Shown: piece after piece, positions 26,648 to 37,204 of the stretch | Layout of the letters: every line of letters starts with the position of its first letter | Position numbering within the stretch: position 1 is the first letter of the stretch | NCBI GenBank assembly: GCA_000310025.1 | Contig: FN649744.1 | Span: 2,248,422 to 2,312,421 of the forward strand | DNA: 64,000 nucleotides | From: Ectocarpus siliculosus | Lineage: Eukaryota; Sar; Phaeophyceae; Ectocarpales; Ectocarpaceae | Reading direction: 5' to 3' | Translations under genes and position numbers: made by a program | The notes under the pieces: model-generated | What the model was told of the DNA's origin: nothing | The model's input: only the letters and a program-made list of their open reading frames with translations | Databases searched by the model: none

Positions 26648-29600
26648 GGGAAAAGGACAGAAAGTGCTTTTACTCAAAGTGTAGAACGATTGTAACAAGC
26701 CTTCGTTCGCCCGGCTCCTCTTGCTTCTCCTTCGATTCCCGCTCGCCATCCTTCCTACTCCTCTTCATCCCCATCCTCCTCGTCCCCCCGCCCCCCCTCT
26801 CCTTCTCACTCCCTCTTTTTCGCTGGCCTCTACTTCTATTTCCCGCCGAGAACTTTTTTCTTTCAGCTGGTCTTGCGTCGCCAACAATCTCGGCAGGCCC
26901 ACACCCCCTTGAGCTGACCATCGTGCTCTTCGTGTCGTCGTCTAGGTGATAAGCCGTACAGCGCGCAGGCTCGGCGAGCGTGCACGAGCCCGCATGGCTA
27001 GGGCGCACCCAAGTGACATCAACCCCCGTATAGTCACGGTACCTCTTGTAGAAGCATAGAAGTATGGTGCATAGGCGGGAAGGATACTTGCGCCTTTTCT
27101 AATCTTAAATCAGTTGGGGTCACTTTCACCCTCCCCCCCCAAAGCAATCGTCAAAATTTGAAATGGGTACTTACAGACGTTCCGCTGCCAACGTACCATA
27201 TCGTTATTTTCGAACCCGTTCAACAATTCTTTACGACCTGAGCCCACTCTGTTCTGCGGGTTGTCCACCCCTTGGCGTTGTTTGTCCCACCTCCCAAGTC
27301 ATTTTCGGCAATCTCTCTTCTCCCATATCTGCATCCGGTACTGCCATTGGTGCCTTGTGGGGCGAGATACAGCTGGTGGACTAATCCCCCACCGGGGGTT
27401 GTTGCGGGGGGTATTTAAAACACGCCGGTTTACAGTAGTTTCCTGTCTTCATCTGCACCCCCTCCATCTCGTTTTCTATCTTCATTTTTCCTTCCAGTAC
27501 TTCTTCGGCGTACACTCTAGCGGCGGGATGATATCGCTATCTTAGATGAGCTTGGCGATGAGCCCCGTTCAAGACAAGTGCCTTTACGACGAAGGAACCG
27601 TGTGCATGACGGTGCTGTACTCCTGAGGTTCGAGCTTCTGTTCTATGTTTTGTTTTCTCCATGATGTCGGGACGTTGGATCGCTCCATTCTATGGTTGTT
27701 TCGGGGAGTATCATTTGTTTGCCCTGAATACTCTATACCAATATCTGTCTTTGACACGTGGTGGTGAAACCAACAAAGTGGAGCGTTGTCTGGGGTGGCA
27801 CACTTACGCTGATGATATTTGATGATTTTCTGACACCCGACATGGGGATGATGTTAGGCGACTGGAAAGCCGTCACACATAGTATGTGGGGTCAGAAACG
27901 TACAGCCGAGTACTGTAGTTTTCTTCCGCAACACAACATGACACGCAAAGAAATACGAAATTCAGGCAATACAGTATGTAGCTCCAATAGCTCACGCCCC
28001 CCCCCGGTTCAGAAGCAGAAGTATGGCTCAACCATGGCGACGAAGCTACGTACCCAATTACCAGAACGCGTACACACGCACGGATTATTTTGGGCTTGTG
28101 TTGCCCTCCCGATATGGGGCGGGAAACACATACACTCCGGCACGCCTTCAAACACCGCATGTCTCGCCGCAAACCCGTTCTTCCTTATTGGAGCAGCGTG
28201 TTCTCCCTCTCTCTCCCTCTTCCTCTTTCTCTCGTGCCCTTCTTTGCATGGTGCTCTCCGCATTTGTTTTCATACACCCTGTTTTCTCAAGGCGAGAACT
28301 CCTTTGTTCCCACCATGGAGGACGGCACCCCGAACATTCCTTGACCTTCCTCCGTGTACCTCTCTCGCGATGTCCTCGCTCGACGGAGGAAATGAGGAGC
28401 AAAGGCGCCCGTTTGTTGACGAAACTGAGCAACAGAACATTTTTTAAGTTTTTGTTGCGCTCGCAACCCTTCAAGCGGTAACTGCCAGCTCGGCCTGCCT
28501 CGTCCTCCTCATTCTTCACAGCCGAACTTGTACTGTAACTCATTCCACTGCGGGGTCTATGCGCCCTTGCCGAGCTCTCACCGAACCTTTACATAGTACA
28601 GAGGCCAGGAACACCTGCATCCCCGGAAAACGCTTACCTTGGGATGAAACGCTCGCAACACAGGGTGACGGAGAAGTTTCTGATCGATAAGGAGGGAGTG
28701 GGAGAGAGTTATGGGAGAGCCGTGGCGATATGATTGACCCTACCTGGAGAAGGTGGACGTGTAGGTCGTACACAGCACGGTAGCATACAAATTTGCACTC
28801 TACTACTGTACAATGTACTGCCAAGTACAGTACACCACGGCGCTGTAGTACACATACGTTGTTTGGTTGCCTCCCCCCAAAAATACGGGTGTAACGGATT
28901 CTTAAGCTGCGAATCCGTTTGGGTGGATGCCTTCTACTCGCGAACCACAATGGTGTACTCATCATCTTCCGAATTCGGACGTTCATATTGCGGTCGCGAC
29001 AATTGTTTCGACCGGAAAATATTGGGAGCGCCGTAAAATGGACAAGACCTTATGTCAGAGCATCTACCTGCGAGAATGCTGAAGAGAATGATTCCGCGCG
29101 TGTGGAGGACCACTATGCGCTCTCAATTACGCTCACAACACTTGCCGATTCATTTCATTGAACACCTGAGAATCAAGTCCGAGCATTCCCGTATACTCGC
29201 GACGGACAAGGTGGAAAATTCATTTTCATTCGACGCGGAGACAGCGAGCGGTCAGTGATTACGCATTACGCTCTTGTTTGCACCTATGTTGACAACTCTA
29301 GATAGACAAAGGGTGGCAATAGGACACAATCAACGGACGAGAAGACAACCGCGCCAACTCGGAAACTGTCAGACGAGACCGGAAACAACGTTCAGTGCAG
29401 CATCTCGTTCATATTGCAGAAGACTGCCCTCACACTGACATGGAGGGAACCGGGAGAGTGAATGTCGTCGGACTTTGCCGCGCACCAAATCAACCTAAAA
29501 CCATGCCCTAGCAGGAGTACGGAATCGGTGTTGCCGCATATTTCAGAATTCAGAAAGGGGAGAGTGGAACATAACGACGGCACAATGTTATCCTGGGTCC

Positions 29601-30073
29601 ACAACTATCGTAGTCAAATTCATTGAAAAAGGCAAGGGAGAGAAGCGATAAACCTCCCTCGTTGCCATTCGGCCACACATATATATCCGATGCAGAGATA
29701 AATTACACACACAGCTACGCGATTGTCTCATTTCCTCCGCAACCTCCGCACTCATTGTCCAGTCGCGCGGTTCACTCCGTCGACGCAAGTTTACCGTTGG
29801 TAAGACTAAGGTCGAAACATTTGTTCTGGAGATATTCTGGCTTGACCTTTCACTCTCTGCTGTTGGACGTCCAAATGGAAGAACCACGGCATTTACACGA
29901 CATCGGTAGGCACAAGCACGATCACGACGTTTCTTCGCAGTTGAAACCGAGATCACCTCTCGATAGCCAATTTGTTCTCATGGTCTTGCGAACGGTGTCA
30001 GGAAGTCCAGAGTGGGAGTTTCTTCTCGTGAAGCAGCAGTATACAACAGTGATTGTACATGCATATTCAGTCA
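26648..30073. other. Gene-free interval
   Basis: No supported exon chain. It holds copy B of the dispersed repeat (27662-27882). The longest open frame (27758-28447, +) overlaps that repeat and has no recognisable domain. Confidence 0.4.
27662..27882. repeat. Dispersed repeat, copy B
   Basis: Diverged direct copy of 21480-21720. See that entry for the shared blocks. Confidence 0.6.
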
Positions 30074-33000
30074 TCATCGAAGAAGACCTTGCACAATGAT
30101 CTCTTTGGGCTTGGTCATGGTGATCATCCCACGGCCCTTCTTCCCCCTCATTGGCCGGCCAGGGACCCCGCCCCCCTTACCAAGCGATCCACCGCCTCCG
30201 CCCTCGCCCCACCCGGTCAAGGACATAGGAAGGGAAGGGAAAGAAGATTTGGTGGACCCTCCGTCGTCGCCTGTGTACTGAGGGTCGGCGTTACAGCCGA
30301 CTCTGCTGCTTGTGCTGTTTTTCGGGGAGACGTGAGCATTTGGTCGTGCAGGAACGTTGCGGGGGTCCCGCGGGTTGCGCGTGTACGGCCGCTCGTGGGT
30401 CAGTGGCCTCTCCCTCGACACCTGTTTAACCTATGCTCGATTGTTTTCGGAAACAGGTTTGTACGCGCGTGGATAAGCAGAGAGGGTGCGTTGAGGGGAG
30501 GGGTGACTAAGAGCTGCGCTTATCGCGTGCTTGACTCTCGTATTGCAGTGATTGTCTTTTCATGGGCTCGGCGGAAGCCGGGAACGAGCGAGGAGTCATG
30601 GTTGGAGCTACCGTAGTCCTGACTCAAAAACCCATCGATACTGCATGAATGGGTAGATACCGCATGAATGGGTAGTTGCCACCAAGACGGTTGTCGCTGA
30701 TTAGAACAAAAATGCGGTTTGGACTAACCTATGTAACGTACCCGAGAGCTGAAGCGACGCATTTTGCACACGCCGGGCCAACCCAGCGCCCACAAAGACA
30801 TGCTGCGAATCGAGCTATGATATTTGGCCTCCCATCAGAATTCGTCAATGCGGAGGTTAGGTATATCACCTGTTTCGAATGAGACTGACAGCTTTTACTA
30901 TGTCTCAACTACTGCGCCAAGACTATCGCCAAGCTACCAGATAGGATCTACACTGTAGCTTGGTTCAGTGGCTGAGCCCGTTTCTTTCGTCATTTACCCA
31001 ATATTTCCTACATAACTCTCGACCTCGATTTCTGGTGAACTTGTGTACGACCCGGCCGGCGCTTTTTATTGCAGGTGTCTGGCGAGGTTGTTCAAGAAGA
31101 ATTATGCTTACCTTGGGCAGATATCCGGCTTCTTTTGGGGAGCCTCTCACATTCCGCCCCCAGTCGGGATCCTGTGTTCACAGTGGTTGGGAAGACGGGC
31201 GGGAAGACCGGCGTGCAACAAGTAAGCCTATGGTGCAGGCACCTGGGAAATGAAACGACTATCACGCGCGGTTGTGTCAAGATATCGCGCCACCGTCTTT
31301 CCAAAGAGAGAGCGCTTCGCCGCGCCCACAGCAGACGTGGCCTTCGATCGTTCTTTGCGCTCTGAATGCCTCCACTAGAGGCCATCTCCAAGCTGGCAGA
31401 GGGTAACACCTACCTTCACAAGCGCAAGGTGCGGATCGTCCGACGTTTCTCCCACAGACGACGACTCCGGGCCCGCCCCGGGGAAAAAACTGCCGCTCTG
31501 GCCTCCCACAGACGCGGTCAACGGAGACAAGTCTCCTCTCGTCCCACTCGCTCCCGCCGCCCCCCTTCCGTCACCACCGGCCGGGGGCGATGTGTCAACC
31601 CGTATCCCCCCCGCGAAAGGATTGACGTCTTCGAAAGCCGTGATGCTCGTCCCACGTCCAACACCACGACCACCACTACCCCTGCCACCAGACACGGCCC
31701 GCCTACCCCCACCGTCCCTGCCGCCACCGGCGGCGGCGTTGCCGTTCAGACCGAGGCCTAGCCCCCGTAGGGCGGGGGCGGATTGTACGGAGCCGAGGGA
31801 GAAGCCGAGACTGGAAGCGTCTTCACCGCCGTCCAGCATGCTGGAACCGGTGAGATCTTGACGTCTCTGACGCTCCCGGTACTCGCTACGGCTCATGTGT
31901 TCTGGGTCCTGCGGGTGGTAGGAGATTGCATTGGGTCACGACATTGTGTGGAACAACGGTTTGAGAAACAAATGGACTGTCCGATTGCTGATCTTCTAAT
32001 AGCAGGCTTAGCGGGGGGGAGGACTGGGGTTGTTGCGGGCCGACGTGCTACTTCACATGGTGTCGGCCATCACCCCTTTTTCTGGTTCACATGTCAAGCC
32101 CTCTCGAGAGTAGAAACAGCAGCGTCGGTTCTCAGCGGAGCTTACACATGCTGAAATACGGCACCGCCTGGCGTTCTCAATTGGCGGCCGAATTAACAAT
32201 AATTTGGAGTTTTGGGAACAACTGACTCCGAAGAAAGTTGGCTCGAGTTGGTTCCACATTCTTAACAAAAAATAGAAATCTGAAAGTTGCAAGTTGAAAA
32301 AGTGTGAAGCTTGAAAACGTGAAGCAACAACATGGCTGATGTGTAAAACGCCTAATGTGTACCTGAGGCCAACTTGGACCCTCCTTGAGGGAGCCTCCGT
32401 CGCTCACGGACACGCCAGGGCCCGGGCGGTCCAACGAGTTGGCCAGGTTTGGCTGCAGCGTCGGCTCCAGCTCGAAGAACGCCCCGCTCCCCCGCCTCCT
32501 ACTTCCCGAAAGTCGCCGTGAACTCCGCCTCCGGGATGCTCTTTTTGGCACATAGATCAGGATTCGGGTCGTCGATGGGAAAGGGCGGCGTTACGGTGAG
32601 AGGGAGAGGGCAGGTGAGGTGAGGGGCGGGGGTGCCGTATCGAACAGGGAGAGAACCATTCCCCACAACAGGGACCCTGTTGTTTACATTCGTGCCTAGT
32701 TTGCTGCTGTAGAAACACAATGCTCCAGGCTGAGGCCGCAGCTGATCATGATTATGTCGACGAAGCACATGTTGCGAGACCGACGAGCGTTTCCAAAGTG
32801 CTTGGGGGGTGAACAGACCTGGTCTCTCATCGAAGCCCAGCATTTCTCGCTCCTGATCGGCTCCAACCCTCCGCTTCCACACCCAAAATTCGCAGCAGGA
32901 ATCAGAAACTCGACTCACCTTCTCAAGGACAAACTCGAGCGTTTCCTTTCCTTCGAAAATGACGCGGAGCCGCTGATGCTGCCCCTTGTTTTCCCAACGC

Positions 33001-33217
33001 CACTGCCGTCGCGGTGCCTCTTTCCCCCGTCCAATCCCCCGCCGTCGTCACCGCCAACGCCGCCGCCACCGTTCTCGCCTCCCGCCAGTTTGTCCCGAAC
33101 ATCGCGGAAGTTGTAGAGCGCGCTGACGACGGTTTTAGGCATGGCGTCGCCCTGGACCCTGTCCACTATGAGGAGCTCGCCGGCCCCGTCTATCGTCCAC
33201 TCGCGCCCTCCGAGATC
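30074..33217 (-). CDS. Uncharacterised Gly/Arg/Ser-rich protein (5' end uncertain)
   Basis: Exons on the minus strand, 5' to 3', are 33217-32919, 32540-32363, 31908-31414, 31171-31112 and 30277-30074. They give 411 residues with every junction in phase and good GT-AG sites (for example lpk|gtaagc and wpq|gtacac). The first exon contains the most ordered segment (GREWTIDGAGELLIVDRVQ, then GDAMPKTVVSALYNFRDVRD). Next come a Gly/Asp linker and a strongly basic Arg/Ser block spanning the exon 1/2 junction. A segment DPEHMSRSEYRERQRRQDL begins exon 3, followed by long Gly-rich and Ser-rich regions. The short exon 4 reads DPDWGRNVRGSPKEAGYLPK. The C-terminus is again Gly/Lys-rich, ending KEIIVQGLLR. 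I do not recognise a family; the Arg/Ser block suggests nuclear or nucleic-acid contact, but this is inference. Translation must begin upstream. A phase-compatible candidate exon lies at about 33707-34065 (ending DDLDSRLK), but its donor is weak. Confidence 0.6.
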
Positions 33218-35279
33218 CTGCGTCGATTCATCCGACGGAAAAAATGAACGATGGTGGAAACGAGAGAGACTTGTCGGACGAGCTCTCTGCCGACGATTCT
33301 CATGAAGCTTTCACGATGTTTTCATAGTGCTGCTGAACTTCAGGTTCGGGTTATTAAATAGCACCCACGAAAGAGAGGGGGATGAAGAAGTACAGAGATG
33401 TTGAGATGGGTGGCGGTGCAGGTCAAGGACAGAAAACAAGTGTCAAGGAGTTGAGAGCCTGCTGGTATTCGGTGCTGTGCCGTGTTACGGTGGTGGGGTG
33501 GTAAGAAACAACAATATGTACACCAACAATACCCCCTCGCCGTCATCCCGACTGGCGCCACGCTCGTCAACAGAGAGAACGCCAAGGGCTGGGGGGAGAA
33601 GTTTGGGGAGGGCCTGCGGGAGGGTCGGTGGGAGATGCCGCACGATGAGGCAACACACGTTCAGTGACTCTTCCCCCACACCAAAGAAGGTGCCTCAATA
33701 TGCTGACCTTAAGCCTGCTATCCAGGTCGTCTTCTTGCCGATCGCTGCCGTCCGTTCCCCCGTCCCAAAGACACCCGCTCTCGGACTCGCCGCCGCTGCC
33801 TTGACGTCTACCCCCCTCGCCGCGGTTTGCTCCAGTTCGTTTCGCGCAGTGACCACCGCGACCGCGCTTGGCCCTGGAGTCTCCCCCTTTTCTCGACATC
33901 CTCACGCTGTGACCGGGGATAGTCGGCGGGAGGCTTTGGTCCTCTCGGACTTCGGGCGCGAGAGGGAACGGCACCCCCGACGAATCTTCCTTGCAGCTGC
34001 TGCTGTGTGGCCGGTGTCTCGCATGGCCGCCGCCGCCGCCGCCATGGCGATGAGCGCTAAGTAGGTCAGTCGTTTTCAATCCGGTTGTTATTGGTGTCGA
34101 AAACCCCGTCGTCGGCACCGTCAGCGTCGCCATCGAGATGGACAATGAACGGAGGCGGATAGGAAGGTGGAACGGCAAACGACAAGGAAGGAGAGGACCG
34201 CGGTAGTACGGGAATGCTCTTAGGTTTGACACCACGATGGCTTCTAGCGGATGGGCGTGCGTAAAGCTCCCTGCTTCGTTCTGGCGGCTCGAAAGTACTG
34301 GAAATATGATTTCTGCCCTGTCGGGTGTTCCGCGCGTACCACGTCTGACTTTCACATGTCGAGGGCGTATCACGCTCAATCCGAAACTCTATCCTCCCAA
34401 TCTTGCGATTTTGTCTATAGACTGTAGAAAGGTCGTGTGCGTTTACCTGGTCATTCCAGTAGCCGTCGACCTGACGGAGCGTAGGGATCGCCCTCCTTCG
34501 CTACCGTCATCGCTAGATGATCCCCGGGGAAATCGATCCTGAGTCAGTCGGGTGGTGTGTTTTCATAGTGTGCACACGAGGAGCAAAGATTTGGTGCGCC
34601 AGCTACGTAGCGCTCTTGTTCTCACCCGGTCAGTGACTGCAGTCGTCGCTACTTGGGAGGGTGCATGTTGGATATGCCTGCATGGAGACCGCTTGCCGGC
34701 TCTCGCCCAGACAACAACTTGGGGAACAGCAGCATGTTCGTTCGCCGATCTGTCATTTTCTCCTATTCGTCTACGTTCAAGCCCTTGCGCGTGGCGTTTC
34801 GTCGCCAATCATCCCCTCCCTTCCTTCCAAAGAAGTTTACGCCAAGCGGCAGACACGGCGAGCAGGTTTCACTGTTCGCTTACGGAGAGTATTCGGGGGC
34901 AAACCAGATGGTAGCAGTGTGGCGTTGGGAATCACGCCAGAATGCAGGAGGCACACCTCTTCTAGCCACAACACGGATCGGACTTCCTAGTTGCACCCAC
35001 TCTTAGATTTGTTGGATATAACATGTTGAAAGGTTCAGTCATAGATGACTGACCATTGGAAACCCATTTGGAGGTGCTCGGAATAGGTTAAATGGTTCGT
35101 CAAAATGAAGACAACAACCGCTGGAAACAGCAGGAACAACAACGACAACATCGCCATCCACTGATGCAGCAGGAGCAGCAGCGGTAGCAGCAGCGGCTGC
35201 GGCTGCGGCGGCTGCGGCGGCTGCGGCGGCGGCAGTAGCACCACCACCACAACCACTACCACCAATGCTACGAGAGGGA
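33218..35279. other. Interval upstream of the Gly-rich gene
   Basis: May hold one or more 5' exons of the minus-strand Gly-rich gene (candidate about 33707-34065, Gly/Arg/Asp-rich). The right end has a low-complexity GCAGCGGCTGCGG-type run at about 35162-35245. Nothing else is supported. Confidence 0.35.
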
Positions 35280-36938
35280 TCAAACACCGGAATGTGCTAG
35301 TGATTCGGCGACTAAATGTAACGCCACATACCCAGTCGCGAACGGTCGTTCTCCTAGAGGCCACCCAGCCTCGCGCCCAACGGTCGATCGGGGGCGTTTC
35401 AGGTTCAGGGCTCGGAAACAAAGTCCCCGCCATCTGATCTTGAGGCGAGCAATGGTCGATGTTTGATGGGACGAGCGCATCGTCATGACCGTTGTCGTAT
35501 CTGCAATGTTTAAGGGGGGAAATCGTGAGCGCTCACACATTGTGGAAAATACATGCATGCCACAGTAGTATTTCTCGTACCGCTCGGTCGACAAGTAAAT
35601 GCTAGAGTCGTATTCGTACACTCAAGCCATTATACCGGTGGTTCGTCGAAGTGCACAGATGCAGTCTCTTTGAAAGCTGAGGAGAAACGACGGCACGTTG
35701 TCTTGAGTCGAAACCATGGGGGACACAAGAAGATCAGCAAGCCAGGTGGCCCAGAACCCTCCCAGATGCTGTCGGAGACAACACCAACCCCACCTCATCG
35801 AGGCTACGGCAGCAATTCTCACTGCAAATTCTGCGCTCATGCAACGCGCACCTTATGTCGACGCTTGCGTATATTTGAGTGATGTCGTTTGTGACTAAAA
35901 CCGCCGTTTGGTCGTAGATAATCTCGTCTAGCTGACGGCCTCTGATGAACTCGAAAACTCCCGCTAGCGCGGCTCCGATTTGTTCAGAGACGGCCAATTC
36001 ATGCTCCCTCTTATCCTGTCACAGCAGGGACGACGGTGACGTTACTTCAGCCTGACTATCGTCAGAACTGCCTAGGAGTGTCGCTTAACAAACACGTTCG
36101 AGGAAACAATCGAACAACGTGGGAGAGTTGAATTTGAAGCGCCTGTACGTCGTGGTGTGTCCGACCGCTTGCCATCGGGCCACATTTCGATTACAGCCAT
36201 ACATCAGAAACCAAAATTGTAGTCAAGAGAGGATCCCGCGAGACATACTACATTAGAGGTGTCCCTGTTCAGTGCCAGTTGAATAGCGCCGATTCCCTCA
36301 ATATGTAGTGCCGGTGTTTTCGGCGGGCACACACTGAAGTTTCCAAGTCTTTCTCAATACATTCAATAGTGCCGGTCCGGTACTTGTAGAAGCATGGACA
36401 CCGGTAAATTTTCTGGGCACAACCGGCACTAAGTAGGGATCAGCAATATTGGTTCTCACATAATTGTTACTCGGGATGATGGCATCATCCAAACCGATGG
36501 CAGTGATCTAAGGCATCACGAGTCCCCCCGTCCTTGCACTTTTTCTGTGCATATAAACACAACACAAGAATCTTGAGTCGGAGTCTGGACCGCTACCAAA
36601 ATAATAACCAATGGGCTACAATACGATGTCCAAGCATCATGCGTGCCATGACAGCTTGAGCGCATCCGATATTGCCAGTACTCCTGTTTTTCTACCATAG
36701 AGAGGTCAATCGCAAAATTGTATCACGCCAGGAAATTATTCAACGAACACTGGAGCGCTGAAAGATATGCACGATTTGCGTAGAAGGCGCATGTGCGAGT
36801 AGACCAGTGTCAGTCATGTTCCGATGTATAGTCGTCCCAGCAACTTACCTGCAGAAACTGAAGTCCCTGGTCAACAAACTCTTCTTCTGGTGGCGGTGGA
36901 ATGGGGGCCGATTGCTTTCCCGCCGGAGATTTGCCCAT
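35280..36938 (-). CDS. Small uncharacterised protein, three exons
   Basis: Minus-strand exons are 36938-36849, 36015-35852 and 35433-35280, giving 135 residues with phases consistent. Exon 1 starts MGKSPAGKQSAPIPPPPEEE and ends in a consensus donor (cag|gtaagt). Exon 2 begins DKREHELAVSEQIGAALAG, continues VFEFIRGRQLDEIIYDQ and looks like a compact helical domain. It ends with a phase-2 donor (ag|gtgcgc). Exon 3 (WRGLCFRALNLKRPR and on to a stop at 35280) fits the phase but is the least certain; a donor-like GTATGT within it could lead to further exons in the low-complexity DNA below. I do not recognise the family. No signal peptide or membrane segment is seen. The start codon lies 266 bp from the divergent WW-domain gene. 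Confidence 0.55.
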
Positions 36939-37204
36939 GTTCCTCACACTGGGGCCAAGCGTGTACCTTAGCAGAGTCAGGACAGATCCACGCTCTCCTC
37001 TTGCTGCTCTCCGTCGATACGCGGCGAATCTCGTGAAACGGTCGGAGTTGGGCCGCATTTTTCATGATTTACTGTACATGCAGATGTGCATGTAGATTTC
37101 ACCTGTGGTGTACCGGTGACCTGCGGACTGTAACCCTGTCCTGTTGTACCCACGGCACGCCTCTCTCTCGCTATCTCTCTATATCTCTCGCCCTCGTTCT
37201 CTTC
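36939..37204. promoter_or_regulatory. Probable bidirectional promoter region
   Basis: Only 266 bp separate the minus-strand ATG at 36938 from the plus-strand ATG at 37205. The right end is a strong CT-rich tract (37160-37200). That tract could be a pyrimidine-rich promoter element or the polypyrimidine tract of a 3' splice site, if the WW gene has an earlier exon. No TATA box is evident. Confidence 0.4.

Noticed and set aside
27758-28447. 229-codon open frame on the plus strand
   Set aside because: It overlaps a dispersed repeat, has no recognisable domain and no splice context; probably chance.
31592-31861. Plus-strand Pro-rich frame
   Set aside because: Antisense shadow of the Gly-rich minus-strand exon, which has proper splice sites and phase.
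34060-34145. Asp-rich minus-strand reading (LDGDADGADDGVFD) as an EF-hand or a gene C-terminus
   Set aside because: No acceptor upstream and no second EF-hand; the frame competes with an equally open Gly/Arg-rich reading.
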